Shown: positions 26,789 through 35,664 of the stretch, piece after piece
Position numbering within the stretch: position 1 is the first letter of the stretch
Layout: each line of letters opens with the position of its first letter
From: Zwartia hollandica
GTDB lineage: Bacteria; Pseudomonadota; Gammaproteobacteria; Burkholderiales; Burkholderiaceae_B
Length of the DNA: 64,000 bases
Assembly: GCF_019923725.1 (NCBI RefSeq)
Contig: NZ_JAHXRI010000025.1
Coordinates: 149,048 to 213,047, forward strand
Direction: 5' to 3'
Translations under genes and position numbers: made by a program
The notes under the pieces: model-generated
The model's database searches: none
The model's input: only the letters and a program-made list of their open reading frames with translations
Told to the model about the DNA's origin: nothing

Positions 26789-27681
26789 TGCTGACGGACG
26801 CATTTCAACAAATATATAACTTTGTATTCTTGCCGTTTGTCGACTATGGCTTTATGCGACGCGCGCTCGTGGCTTGTGTCATCATCGGTTTGGCGTGTGG
26901 CCCGATTGGTACCATTTTAGTATTGCGGCGCATGAGCCTAGCGGGCGATGCGATCGCACATGCAGTGCTCCCAGGGGCTGCAGTTGGTTTTATATTTTTT
27001 GGTCTTTCGCTGCCGGCCATGACGATTGGTAGTTTTGTAGCCGCTGCCTTGATGGCGCTAGTTGCAAACCTAGTCACGCGTTGGACCAAACAAAAAGAGG
27101 ATGCGAGTTTCGCTTCGTTCTACCTTATTTCTTTAGCAGCTGGCGTAATGTTGATTTCCACCAGTGGAAGCAAAGTGGATTTATTGCACTTTCTATTTGG
27201 GAGTGTTTTGGCGACGAATGATGAATCCTTGATCATGATCGCAGGCGCCTCGACTGTCACTTTACTGGTCTTGGCCGTTATTTGGCGTCCGTTGGTGATT
27301 GAATGCTTTGACCCAGCGTTTTTGCGCTCCGTCGATGGTCGTGGTGGGCTGATTCATCAAGTGTTTATGTTGACGGTTGTCTTGACCTTAGTGTCTGGTT
27401 TTCAAGCACTGGGCACCTTGATGGCCGTCGGTTTGTTGATGTTGCCAGCCACAGCAGCTCGATTTTGGTGTTACGGCGTCATTGCTCGGGCGAGCGTTGC
27501 TGCCGGTATTGGCGCGGCAAGCGCGGTCGTGGGGCTGTTGATTTCATACCACGCCAACTTTCCTTCAGGGCCAAGTATTGTGCTGGTGGCTGGGGCGCTC
27601 TACTTGGTTTCCTTGTTTGCTGGTTCGCGCGATAGTCTTAGACAAGTGTGGTTTCCTGCCCCACAACATAAGGAGTCATAA
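26788..27681 (+). CDS. znuB: Zinc/metal ABC transporter permease (ZnuB-like)
   Basis: This 297-residue inner-membrane protein has about eight hydrophobic segments and the ABC-3 family motif GDAIAHAVLPGAAVGF, and the later conserved stretch FQALGTLMAVGLLMLPAATA-like region. I chose ATG 26788, which shares its A with the preceding TAA stop; a GTG-like extension to 26749 would run inside the ATPase gene. It forms the channel of the zinc importer with the flanking ATPase and binding protein. Confidence 0.87.
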   Translation: MLTDAFQQIYNFVFLPFVDYGFMRRALVACVIIGLACGPIGTILVLRRMSLAGDAIAHAVLPGAAVGFIFFGLSLPAMTIGSFVAAALMALVANLVTRWTKQKEDASFASFYLISLAAGVMLISTSGSKVDLLHFLFGSVLATNDESLIMIAGASTVTLLVLAVIWRPLVIECFDPAFLRSVDGRGGLIHQVFMLTVVLTLVSGFQALGTLMAVGLLMLPATAARFWCYGVIARASVAAGIGAASAVVGLLISYHANFPSGPSIVLVAGALYLVSLFAGSRDSLRQVWFPAPQHKES

Positions 27682-28610
27682 TGCACCTTAGTACATTTCG
27701 CACGTTTCGCTCATGGCTGTTGATTGCACTTGCGAGTGTTCTTGTCGCCCCTGCAGCGGCTCAGCCTTTGCCGGTCGTGGCTAGTTTTTCAGTTCTTGCG
27801 GATCTCGTGAGAGTGGTTGGTGGCTCGCATGTCGAGGTGACGAGTTTGGTGGCACCGAACTCAGATGCTCATGTGTTTGATCCAACTCCGGCTGATGCCA
27901 AGCGCCTTGCTAACGCCAAACTTGTTGTGATCAATGGTCTGGGTTTTGAGGGCTGGATGGATCGCTTGATAAAGTCCTCTGGATATCGCGGCTCGGTCGT
28001 CGTAGCCAGCCGAGGCATAAAGACCATTCAAGAGGCGGCAGGTCATGGGCATCAGCATGGGCATAGCCATAGTCATGCGGCTGATCCACATGCCTGGCAG
28101 AACCCATTGAACATCAAACAGTATGTACAAAATATACGTGTTGCGCTTGCTGCTGCAAAGCCTGAGGCGGCCCAGGAGTTCGAACAGCGTGCAACGGCTT
28201 ATAGTAGGGAGTTAGATGCGCTTGATCAGTCGATACGCGAGCGGTTCAAAGCAATCCCTGTTGCACAACGACGTATTATTACTTCACATGATGCGTTTGG
28301 ATATTTTGCTGCCGCCTACAACGTTAAGTTCTACCCACTGCAGGGTTTATCGACAGGTAGTGAACCTTCCGCTGCCGACGTTGTGCGCATCATTGACCAG
28401 ATAAAAAAGAACAAGGTCACTGCGATTTTCGTTGAAAACATTTCTGATTCACGCGTGCTCGAACGTCTTACCAAGGAGAGTGGGGCGCGGATTGGCGGGA
28501 CGCTCTATGCCGACGCTCTCTCTGAGCCAGGTACAGCGATGGACACCTATTTGAAAATGATCGAGCACAATGCAGCGACCATCATCAAGGGACTTTCGCC
28601 GAGACAGTAA
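27681..28610 (+). CDS. znuA: Zinc/metal ABC transporter binding protein (ZnuA/AztC-like)
   Basis: This 309-residue cluster A-I binding protein has a signal peptide (LLIALASVLVAPAAA), candidate metal ligands His64 (DAHVFDP), His137 (DPHAWQ) and His203 (TSHDAFGYF), and a His-rich loop at about 121-132 (GHGHQHGHSHSH) typical of zinc-specific proteins. It captures periplasmic Zn(II). It is the last gene of the operon, starting on the last base of the permease stop codon. Loop, histidine set and context with Zur all favour zinc over manganese. Confidence 0.88.
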   Translation: MHLSTFRTFRSWLLIALASVLVAPAAAQPLPVVASFSVLADLVRVVGGSHVEVTSLVAPNSDAHVFDPTPADAKRLANAKLVVINGLGFEGWMDRLIKSSGYRGSVVVASRGIKTIQEAAGHGHQHGHSHSHAADPHAWQNPLNIKQYVQNIRVALAAAKPEAAQEFEQRATAYSRELDALDQSIRERFKAIPVAQRRIITSHDAFGYFAAAYNVKFYPLQGLSTGSEPSAADVVRIIDQIKKNKVTAIFVENISDSRVLERLTKESGARIGGTLYADALSEPGTAMDTYLKMIEHNAATIIKGLSPRQ

Positions 28611-28631
28611 AAACACAATGCAAGAAATGCC

Positions 28632-28670
28632 GTGACAAACTTGCAAATGAGAATCATTATCGTTTAGAAT
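28632..28670 (+). promoter_or_regulatory. Fur box and promoter of the heme uptake operon
   Basis: Bases 28643-28661 match the 19-base Fur consensus (GATAATGATAATCATTATC) at 16 of 19 positions. A sigma70-type promoter overlaps it: GTGACA (28632-28637), 17 bases, CATTAT (28655-28660). Iron-loaded Fur would therefore block transcription of hemP and the downstream heme genes. The predicted transcription start (about 28667) lies almost on the first hemP ATG, so a later ATG or a leaderless mRNA is possible. Confidence 0.85.
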
Positions 28671-28883
28671 ATGCGCATGGATGTCATTACTCATGCGTTA
28701 AACCCCGCTGCCAAAAAGCCAAAGCCCCAAAATCTTGGGGTGTCTGGTTTGCCGCAGCAGGGTGTCATGCACACCACGAGCCAGGCTCTGTTTCGCTCGG
28801 CTCTTGAAATTCATATCCAACATGACGGTGTGCTGTACCGCTTGCGCAAGACCTCTCTTGGTAAGTTGATTCTCACTAAATAA
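28671..28883 (+). CDS. hemP: Hemin uptake protein HemP
   Basis: This 70-residue protein has the conserved HemP C-terminus, EIHIQHDGVLYRLRKTSLG, then KLILTK. HemP family members head heme uptake operons in beta- and alphaproteobacteria and promote expression of the heme receptor. ATG 28671 gives normal length; ATG 28677 and ATG 28764 are in-frame alternatives. The Fur box ends 9 bases before the first ATG. The receptor gene follows after 100 bases. Confidence 0.85.
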   Translation: MRMDVITHALNPAAKKPKPQNLGVSGLPQQGVMHTTSQALFRSALEIHIQHDGVLYRLRKTSLGKLILTK

Positions 28884-28960
28884 TATTCACCTCACGTCCC
28901 GACTTGCTCGAGGCCGTGAAAATTCTTTAATTCGCACCAGCCAGCCGTCGCCAGCCAGTG

Positions 28961-28976
28961 CCTAAGATGTTTTAGG
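28961..28976 (+). promoter_or_regulatory. Small hairpin covering the ribosome site of the heme receptor gene
   Basis: CCTAA (28961-28965) can pair with TTAGG (28972-28976) across a 6-base loop. The right arm overlaps the only Shine-Dalgarno-like sequence (TAGGA, 28973-28977) before ATG 28984. Folding would hide the ribosome site. The stem is short, so the effect may be weak or temperature-dependent. Confidence 0.3.
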
Positions 28977-28983
28977 ACACTTC

Positions 28984-31176
28984 ATGCTGAGCAAAACGCG
29001 TGTATCCCTCTATTGTTTAACACTTGGCATTCACTTGCCTCGCTTAGTGCTCGCGGATCCGAGTACGTCAACAACCGTTTCGCATAGTAGGCTTGAAGAG
29101 GTCACAGTGAGCGCGACGCGCAGCCCGCGTCGCGTTCACGATGTGTCCGCATCCGTTACCGTCATCGGCGCACAACAAATAGAGCAAGAGGGCGCGCGCG
29201 ATATAAAAGATTTGTTCCGCAATGAGCTTGATGTCAGTGTGCGGGCAGCGCCAACGCGCTTTGGGCTAGGCGGTAACGCCAGCGGCCGTGCGGGTAACGA
29301 AGGGATCAATATTCGAGGCTTAGGGGGCAATCAGGTCCTCATGCTAGTTGATGGGATCCGGATCCCAAACGGTTTCAACTTTGGTGCCTTCGCAACAGGG
29401 CGGGGTGACTTTCTTGATATTGATGGGCTCAAATCTGTCGAAGTATTGCGTGGACCTGCTTCTACGCAATATGGCAGTGATGGCTTAGCCGGTGCCGTAA
29501 GCTTCCGTACACTCGACCCAAGCGACCTGCTTAAGACGAAAGCAGTGGCGGCCTTTTCGCGCATGAGCTATGCCAGTATCGATCACTCCGGTGCGGGGAC
29601 GCTTGCCGTTGCAGGCGAACGGACGGCTTGGCAAGGTATGGTGCTAGCTAGTTATCGCTTGGGGCGTGAGACTGCAACCCACGGCATTGACGGTTCGGAA
29701 AATGCGATGCGTACTCAAGCCAATCCCGCAAATTATCGTAATCGTTACCTGTTAGGCAAAGCAGTTCATTCGCTCAGCGCAGCGCAGCAGCTCTCACTCA
29801 CTGTAGAGTCACAATATCGTACGCAAGCGATTGAAGTCTATTCCGCGCGAGCTCTCCGACCTACCTCACCTCGAGCAACGCTAAATTTTGATACGCGTGA
29901 TCAGATACAGCGCGATCGAGTATCGCTAGAGCATCGTTTCAGCGATATGAATGCATCTTGGATTCAAAGTGCAGAAACCAAGGTTTATTGGCAGGATGCT
30001 TTTGTGAATCAGTTCACTCAAGAGGAGCGCGTTCGAAGTGCAGTACGAACGCGCGACAACACCTACCGTACGCGCTTAGTTGGCCTTACCTCCCAGTTTG
30101 AAACTAATCTATCCGGTGTGGTTAGTCAGAAATTAACGTACGGCTTCGACTGGAGTCAGGCTCAGGTATCTGGCTTGCGCGACGGAACTTTACCTCCTTA
30201 TGGGGAAGTCTTTCCGGTTAAACCCTTTCCGGATTCACGCTATACGCAAAGTGGGGTATTCGGTCAAAGTGAAATGGAGTTCGGAGCGTTAAGTGTCATT
30301 CCGGGTCTGCGCTTTGACTATTATCAGATCGCACCCTCGACGAACGCCTACAAAGGCAACTCTCCGCAAATATCGCAGGGACAAGCCGTTACGCCAAGAC
30401 TGGGTGCGGTCTGGCGATGGCTACCGAATTTTTCTCCTTACGGACAGGTCGCACGCGGATTTCGAGCGCCCACTCCGGAGCAAGTCAATAACGGATTCAG
30501 CAATATTGCGGCTGGCTATACCAGTGTCGGAAATGCTGAACTTAAGCCCGAGTATGCAGACAGCATAGAGCTTGGTGTGCGGGGTTCAATGCAAGGCCTG
30601 CGCTACAGCATCGCGGGTTTTGACAATCGGTACAAAAACTTTATTAGTCAGCAACGTGTAGGCGGCATCGGTCGCCCTAGCAATCCCTACGTCTATCAGT
30701 ATGTGAACCTAACGACTGCCAGAATCAGGGGGGTCGTGATAAGTACTGAATCCAAAATAGATGAACGCTGGAGCCTTCAGGCAGGTATTGCCTATCTAAA
30801 GGGAACAAGCGAAGTCAATGGACGCCAGCAACCCCTGGATAGTGTTGACCCGCTCAAGGCAGTCCTTGGCGTACGTTATGACGTAGGGCAGTGGGGTGCA
30901 CGTGCAAACGTAACCTACAGCGCACCCAAATCAGCAGGCGACATCGCGGAGTCCGCCGAGAAGGCGTTTGCACCTGGAGCAAGTGCCGTACTCGATCTGG
31001 GATGGTTCTGGAAGCCCACCCGCGATCTCACGCTCAACGTAAATATCAACAACGCCTTGGATGCTAAGTATTGGCGTTGGTCCGATATGCGTGGACTAGA
31101 AGATACCAGTCCCGTCAAGGATGCGTACACCGCAGCAGGTCGCAATATCCAGCTTTCCTTACGCTATGACTATTAA
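28984..31176 (+). CDS. TonB-dependent heme/hemoglobin receptor (BhuR/HmuR-like)
   Basis: This 730-residue outer-membrane protein has a signal peptide (to about LVLADP), TonB box LEEVTVSATRS, plug domain with INIRGLGGNQVLMLVDGIRIP, and a 22-strand barrel ending in ...QLSLRYDY with a terminal aromatic. The FRAP motif of heme receptors is present (GFRAPTPEQVNNGF), but NPNL is replaced by NAEL, and I see no His in between, where many heme receptors carry a ligand. It would move heme across the outer membrane using TonB. It is the first large gene of a heme operon with HemS and an ABC transporter. Confidence 0.87.
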   Translation: MLSKTRVSLYCLTLGIHLPRLVLADPSTSTTVSHSRLEEVTVSATRSPRRVHDVSASVTVIGAQQIEQEGARDIKDLFRNELDVSVRAAPTRFGLGGNASGRAGNEGINIRGLGGNQVLMLVDGIRIPNGFNFGAFATGRGDFLDIDGLKSVEVLRGPASTQYGSDGLAGAVSFRTLDPSDLLKTKAVAAFSRMSYASIDHSGAGTLAVAGERTAWQGMVLASYRLGRETATHGIDGSENAMRTQANPANYRNRYLLGKAVHSLSAAQQLSLTVESQYRTQAIEVYSARALRPTSPRATLNFDTRDQIQRDRVSLEHRFSDMNASWIQSAETKVYWQDAFVNQFTQEERVRSAVRTRDNTYRTRLVGLTSQFETNLSGVVSQKLTYGFDWSQAQVSGLRDGTLPPYGEVFPVKPFPDSRYTQSGVFGQSEMEFGALSVIPGLRFDYYQIAPSTNAYKGNSPQISQGQAVTPRLGAVWRWLPNFSPYGQVARGFRAPTPEQVNNGFSNIAAGYTSVGNAELKPEYADSIELGVRGSMQGLRYSIAGFDNRYKNFISQQRVGGIGRPSNPYVYQYVNLTTARIRGVVISTESKIDERWSLQAGIAYLKGTSEVNGRQQPLDSVDPLKAVLGVRYDVGQWGARANVTYSAPKSAGDIAESAEKAFAPGASAVLDLGWFWKPTRDLTLNVNINNALDAKYWRWSDMRGLEDTSPVKDAYTAAGRNIQLSLRYDY

Positions 31177-31186
31177 AGAGATCCCC

Positions 31187-32311
31187 ATGCACCTAACACA
31201 AGAGACGATTCAAAATTCTTATCAGACAATGCGCAGCCTTCATGGAATGCGTGTGCGTGATATTGCGAATCAGCTACACATTACCGAAGGTCAATTAATT
31301 GCGGCACATCTGGACGTCTCGGGTGGGGCAGCAGAGGCTACACAGTCTGGCGCAGCGAATGCACTGAGTGCAATACGCTTGAGCGAAGACTGGCCTTCGA
31401 TTTTGCAGTCCCTTGAAGCCTTGGGTGTCGTGATGGCGTTGACGCGTAATCACGCTTGCGTACATGAAACTATTGGCATCTACAAAAATGCAAGCCATCG
31501 AAATAGCATCGGTATTATTCAAGGTGACAAGATTGAACTTCGCGCTTTTTATCGTACTTGGCGTTTTGGCTTTGCAGTAACTGAAAAGGGAGTTTCAGCT
31601 GCAGGTGCAACTGGCGGTGTGCAGCACAGCTTGCAGTTTTTTGATGAAGCAGGAATTGCAATTCATAAAATATTTTTACGTGCAGAGAGCGCTATCAAGC
31701 AGTTTTATCAACTGGTTGACCGGTTCCGGCATCCGGTGCAAAAGCCAAGTGAGTTTGCCCGAGCTCCTGCGCGACACGCCCCAAATTGCTGCGCCACTGA
31801 GCATGTGGATGTTCGTACGTTTCATCAAGCATGGCGCAATCTTAATGATACCCATGAATTTTTCGATTTACTAAAACGATTCTCAATCTCTCGTATCGCG
31901 GCCTTACGTCTAGCAGAAAGCGAATTCGCACAGTCATTAAGACCCGATCAAGTAGAGTCACTTTTGCTGCGCGCTTCTGAGCAGAAAATTCCTATTATGG
32001 TGTTCGTAGGAAATCAGGGGATGCTACAAATTCACTCAGGATTGGTGAATCGAGTGGTCCAGAGTCAAGCGTGGCTCAATGTCCTAGACGATTGTTTTAA
32101 TTTACACCTGCTACTTGAAAGCGTACGGAGTCTTTGGTTGGTCAAGAAGCCAACCCAAAATGGCTATGTCACTTCGATTGAAGCCTTTGATTCCCAGGGT
32201 GAGCTAGTCGTCACATTTTTTGGAGAACGCGAGCTTGATAGTCCCGAGTTAGAAGTTTGGAGAGAACTGACCGAGTCTTTAGCGCTGGAGGCAGAAGCAT
32301 GTCTGCACTGA
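31187..32311 (+). CDS. Hemin-degrading factor (HemS/BhuS-like)
   Basis: This 374-residue two-repeat cytoplasmic heme protein has HTH-like start RVRDIANQLHITEGQLIAAHL, followed by HemS core segments (VMALTRNHACVHETIG and ELRAFYRTWRFGFAV). In the second half, NQGMLQIHSG and WLNVLDDCFNLHL are typical. HemS proteins accept heme and release iron. I chose ATG 31187, 10 bases after the receptor stop, with AAAGAGA in front; an upstream ATG at 31166 overlaps the receptor gene. It overlaps hmuT by 13 bases. Confidence 0.85.
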   Translation: MHLTQETIQNSYQTMRSLHGMRVRDIANQLHITEGQLIAAHLDVSGGAAEATQSGAANALSAIRLSEDWPSILQSLEALGVVMALTRNHACVHETIGIYKNASHRNSIGIIQGDKIELRAFYRTWRFGFAVTEKGVSAAGATGGVQHSLQFFDEAGIAIHKIFLRAESAIKQFYQLVDRFRHPVQKPSEFARAPARHAPNCCATEHVDVRTFHQAWRNLNDTHEFFDLLKRFSISRIAALRLAESEFAQSLRPDQVESLLLRASEQKIPIMVFVGNQGMLQIHSGLVNRVVQSQAWLNVLDDCFNLHLLLESVRSLWLVKKPTQNGYVTSIEAFDSQGELVVTFFGERELDSPELEVWRELTESLALEAEACLH

Positions 32312-33216
32312 GGCGTTCAAGCTCCCTATTCCTAGATCGACGGCAACTAATCCAAGCGACTTGTCTGAGCATTCTGTCGGGCTTTCCCGCAGTAGAGGCT
32401 GCGAACTTTCGTCCTAACGCTAAAAAGCGAGTGGTTTGCGTTGGAGGCGGCTTGACTGAAATCGTGTGTGCGTTGGGATGCGAGTCACACCTTGTCGGTG
32501 TGGATACTACATCGAGATTTCCTTTGAGCGTACGACGCCTGCCTAGCGTTGGCTATGCGCGTAGCCTTTCTTTAGAGGGCGTACTTGCGTTGGCTCCCCA
32601 GAACGTGATTGTCGGCCGTGATGCCGGCCCGGCATCGGTGTTAGCGCGTCTGCGCGAGGCGGGCGTCACCGTTTCGAGCGCGGACGATGGTTATACGGTC
32701 GAAGCGCTCCTTTTGCGGGTGACGAAACTCGGTCGTGTCCTAAAGTGCGAGGAGAAGGCTCAAGCGCTCACTGAACAACTATGGCGTGAGTGGACCGCTC
32801 TGATATCCATGATTCCTGTCGCTGAGTCTGGTATCCGAGTGATGTTCATTCTGGGGTTGGCACCGGGCCAAGTCATTGTGGCAGGGTCGGGTACTGGTGC
32901 GGATGTCATGCTGAAGTACGCAGGACTTCAAAATGCATTTTCTGATACGAATGGCTACCGTCCCATCACAACAGAGGCATTAATTGCTGCGCAGCCCGAT
33001 TTGATTGTGTTGGCGCAGCCAGATTCCAGCACACAAGAGGTCGCTCGTAGTACGCGCGAGTCGATCAAACAGATTCAGGGCTTGTCTGCGACACCTGCTG
33101 CACAGCCTGCGCGTTGGCTGGTGTTTGACACGATGTTTCTGCTGAGCTTTGGTCCACGCATGCCAGACGCAATATTGACGCTGCATCGTACATCGCTAGA
33201 AGCGATGCGAGCATGA
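32299..33216 (+). CDS. Heme ABC transporter substrate-binding protein (HmuT/BhuT-like)
   Basis: This 305-residue binding protein of the heme/siderophore cluster has an N-terminal signal with a twin arginine (LDRRQLIQATCLSILSGF) ending near VEAANF, possibly Tat-type. The core has VCVGGGLTEIVCALGCESHLVGVDTTS and VGYARSLSLEGVLALAPQ, with Tyr as in heme-binding HmuT proteins. ATG 32299 is preceded by TGGAGG at proper distance and lies within the end of hemS. It delivers heme to the permease encoded next. Confidence 0.86.
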   Translation: MSALRRSSSLFLDRRQLIQATCLSILSGFPAVEAANFRPNAKKRVVCVGGGLTEIVCALGCESHLVGVDTTSRFPLSVRRLPSVGYARSLSLEGVLALAPQNVIVGRDAGPASVLARLREAGVTVSSADDGYTVEALLLRVTKLGRVLKCEEKAQALTEQLWREWTALISMIPVAESGIRVMFILGLAPGQVIVAGSGTGADVMLKYAGLQNAFSDTNGYRPITTEALIAAQPDLIVLAQPDSSTQEVARSTRESIKQIQGLSATPAAQPARWLVFDTMFLLSFGPRMPDAILTLHRTSLEAMRA

Positions 33217-34256
33217 GGCGATACCCTGGCTGGCCAGAGCCACCTAACACCCTCGTTCTCGTGGGCGTGTTGTTTTTAATTACGCTGGTCGCAACCAAGT
33301 ATGGTGCATTGCCGCTAGATCAATCGGCGTGGCTGTTTTGGCGTGAGGTGTCAGAGTCAGAAATCTTGGCAGTGGGCAGCCGGCACATTCTATGGGGTAT
33401 CCGTTTGCCTCGGATACTGTTTGCGGGTGTGGTCGGGGCCAGTCTTGGCATTGGAGGGGCATTAACCCAGGCGTTGTTTCGGAATCCCTTAGCTGAACCG
33501 GGACTTTTGGGGATTTCCTCGGGTGCGGCGTGTGCGGCTGCCTTATCGATTGTTTTTCTCGGGCGGATCCCGGGTGCGGACACCTTTGCTTCACATTGGC
33601 TGCCTCTACCACTTATTGCATTTAGTGGAGCGATCCTTGTCTGCCTTTTTTTGAATGGAATTTCTCAGAGATGGATGACAGGTTCCATGGCGGGTCTTCT
33701 GTTAACAGGAATTGCAGTTAATGCACTTGCAGGAGCGGTGATCGGACTATGTGCGTATACGGCGACAGATATTCAGCTACGCACACTTACTTTTTGGACG
33801 CTGGGCTCACTGGCAAATGCCAGCTGGACGCTTGTCGCTGTTTCGAGTGGAATTCTTTTGGTTACCTGGATAGCTGCACGGCCACTTTTGCAAGGCTTGA
33901 ATGCGCTGCTTCTTGGCGAAAACATCGCCAGACATGTAGGAGTTTGTTTGCCCAGTCTTCGATTACGGATTGTCTTGATGGTGGCAGGATTAGCAGGCTT
34001 TGCTGTGGCATTTTGTGGTGTGATCGGTTTTATAGGGTTAGTCGCGCCACACTTGGTGCGCATGACGGCTGGCGCTGATCTTCGAGTTGTTTTGCCTCGT
34101 GCTGCAATTGTTGGTGCTATTTTGCTAATTTGCGCTGACACGTTGGCCCGTACGATTGCTGCCCCTGCGGAAGTACCAGTCGGCATATTTACCGCTCTAT
34201 TGGGCAGCTCATTTTTTTTGTGGCTGCTGGCTCGAGACAAAGGGCGAGCGGTATGA
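33213..34256 (+). CDS. Heme ABC transporter permease (HmuU/BhuU-like)
   Basis: This 347-residue FecCD-family permease has about ten membrane segments. Conserved blocks are GIRLPRILFAGVVGASLGIGG, FRNPLAEPGLLGISSGAACAA and AFCGVIGFIGLVAPHLVRM. It forms the inner-membrane channel for heme. It overlaps the hmuT stop by 4 bases and the hmuV start by 4 bases (ATGA on both sides), so the three genes are tightly coupled. Confidence 0.88.
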   Translation: MRRYPGWPEPPNTLVLVGVLFLITLVATKYGALPLDQSAWLFWREVSESEILAVGSRHILWGIRLPRILFAGVVGASLGIGGALTQALFRNPLAEPGLLGISSGAACAAALSIVFLGRIPGADTFASHWLPLPLIAFSGAILVCLFLNGISQRWMTGSMAGLLLTGIAVNALAGAVIGLCAYTATDIQLRTLTFWTLGSLANASWTLVAVSSGILLVTWIAARPLLQGLNALLLGENIARHVGVCLPSLRLRIVLMVAGLAGFAVAFCGVIGFIGLVAPHLVRMTAGADLRVVLPRAAIVGAILLICADTLARTIAAPAEVPVGIFTALLGSSFFLWLLARDKGRAV

Positions 34257-35044
34257 CTGCTCAAACTGGAGTGCTTTTACGTCTGGACCAAGCTGAGGTG
34301 TGCATCGGATCGACGCGGTTTGGACCGTTCAGTTTTGATGTTTTGGCGGGAGAGCGCATCGCAATCCTCGGGCCAAGTGGCGCGGGAAAGTCATCCTTAC
34401 TAAAAGTGATCTCGGGTGAGTATGCGACTGCAAATGGCAATCTTAGTTTAGGGGGAATGCCGGTAGAGTCCTTGAGGCCTGCTGCACTGAGTCGTGTGTT
34501 GGCGGTGTTGCCCCAGTCTTATCAGAATACCTTTGCAATGCCGGTTGAGTTAGTGATTGGACTTGGCAGATTAGGTAGGGTGGCAGGTGGAGACTCGAAT
34601 CAAATTATTAGACAGTCTGCGACCTTGGCACGCGCAGAGCATTTGCTGCATAGAACAACAGCGGGCCTCTCCGGTGGGGAGCTTGCGCGAGTGCATCTCG
34701 CACGCGTGTTCGCACAGCTTTGGGATGTCTCTGGGGGACTCCTTCTTGTAGATGAGCCCCTCACTGCCTTGGATCCTGGTCTTGCGCTTGAGCTATTTGA
34801 TCGACTGTCGAGCTTCACTCGATTGCGCGGGCATACCTTAATCGCCGTTTTGCATGATGTGCAGCTTGCTTTGCAAGAGTTTGATCGACTCATCCTAATT
34901 CGGCAAGGACAGTTATACGCAGACTGTCCTTCTTCGGTTGATGCGATACCGATATTAGAGCGTCTTTTTGAAGTGCGTTTTAGGAAACATCACGCTGACG
35001 ATCTTCTGTTTATATGCGCAACCGCTACCCAAGGGCATTCATAA
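34253..35044 (+). CDS. Heme ABC transporter ATP-binding protein (HmuV/BhuV-like)
   Basis: This 263-residue ABC ATPase has Walker A GPSGAGKSS, Q-loop VLPQSYQ, signature LSGGELARVHLARV, Walker B LLLVDEPLTALD and switch His in AVLHDVQLA. It energises the heme permease. I chose ATG 34253, overlapping the hmuU stop as ATGA; a start at 34220 would lie inside hmuU. The C-terminus passes directly into tonB through a TAATG overlap. Confidence 0.88.
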   Translation: MTAQTGVLLRLDQAEVCIGSTRFGPFSFDVLAGERIAILGPSGAGKSSLLKVISGEYATANGNLSLGGMPVESLRPAALSRVLAVLPQSYQNTFAMPVELVIGLGRLGRVAGGDSNQIIRQSATLARAEHLLHRTTAGLSGGELARVHLARVFAQLWDVSGGLLLVDEPLTALDPGLALELFDRLSSFTRLRGHTLIAVLHDVQLALQEFDRLILIRQGQLYADCPSSVDAIPILERLFEVRFRKHHADDLLFICATATQGHS

Positions 35045-35664
35045 TGTGCACGGACACTTGCTCTTTGCGGCGTTCTATTTTGCTAGCGAGCTTGATGCAT
35101 CTTGGCGGGGTTGCAATCCTGATTGTTTTAGCGATGGTAGGTCAGTCACAAAGCACAGCCATGCCTCCTCAAGCGGAATCTGACAACATTCTGATGCTCT
35201 TTGCGAGCCCAGCGCAAGTCACTGAGAACGTTGTGGCTACACAGGTGGTTGCCCAAGCCATAGCGGTTGCCGAGACGCCGCCGGTGCGCTCCGAAGTCAT
35301 CATCGCGAAGGAAATCGTGGCGCGTCCTTCTCCAGCCTCGGTCCCAGTGCAGGGCAAAGAGTTCAAGGAGGTGGTGCACACCGCGTACGAGTATGCGCGA
35401 CCTCAGCATGACCTCAATCCAGTACCAGATTATCCGATCATGCTGCGTCAACGCGGTATTGAAGGTACGGTGTGGTTGCGGGTTTTGGTTGATCGGTCGG
35501 GGCTGCCCGAGCGAATTATCTTATTTAAAACGAGCGGCTATCGCTTGTTCGATGAGTCTGCATTGCGAGCCGTCGCGCGCTGGCGCTTTAAACCCGCGAG
35601 ATCTCAAGGGACTACCATGGCAAGTTGGGTAGAGTTTCCTGTGCGTTTCACTTTGCAGGGATAG
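35044..35664 (+). CDS. tonB: TonB energy transducer
   Basis: This 206-residue protein has one N-terminal membrane anchor (about residues 12-33, LASLMHLGGVAILIVLAMVG), a periplasmic linker with few Pro/Lys repeats, and a C-terminal TonB domain (GIEGTVWLRVLVDRSGLPE to RAVARWRFKPA). It probably serves the heme receptor in the same operon. ExbB and ExbD are not in the window. ATG 35044 shares its A with the hmuV stop; ATG 35014 is an in-frame alternative with an odd N-terminus. The 3' end overlaps the convergent NicB-like gene by 17 bases. Confidence 0.85.
   Translation: MCTDTCSLRRSILLASLMHLGGVAILIVLAMVGQSQSTAMPPQAESDNILMLFASPAQVTENVVATQVVAQAIAVAETPPVRSEVIIAKEIVARPSPASVPVQGKEFKEVVHTAYEYARPQHDLNPVPDYPIMLRQRGIEGTVWLRVLVDRSGLPERIILFKTSGYRLFDESALRAVARWRFKPARSQGTTMASWVEFPVRFTLQG

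Noticed and set aside
33773..34264. 163-codon open frame on the minus strand
   Set aside because: It is antisense to the heme permease gene hmuU and has low-complexity composition. It is a shadow of the real gene.
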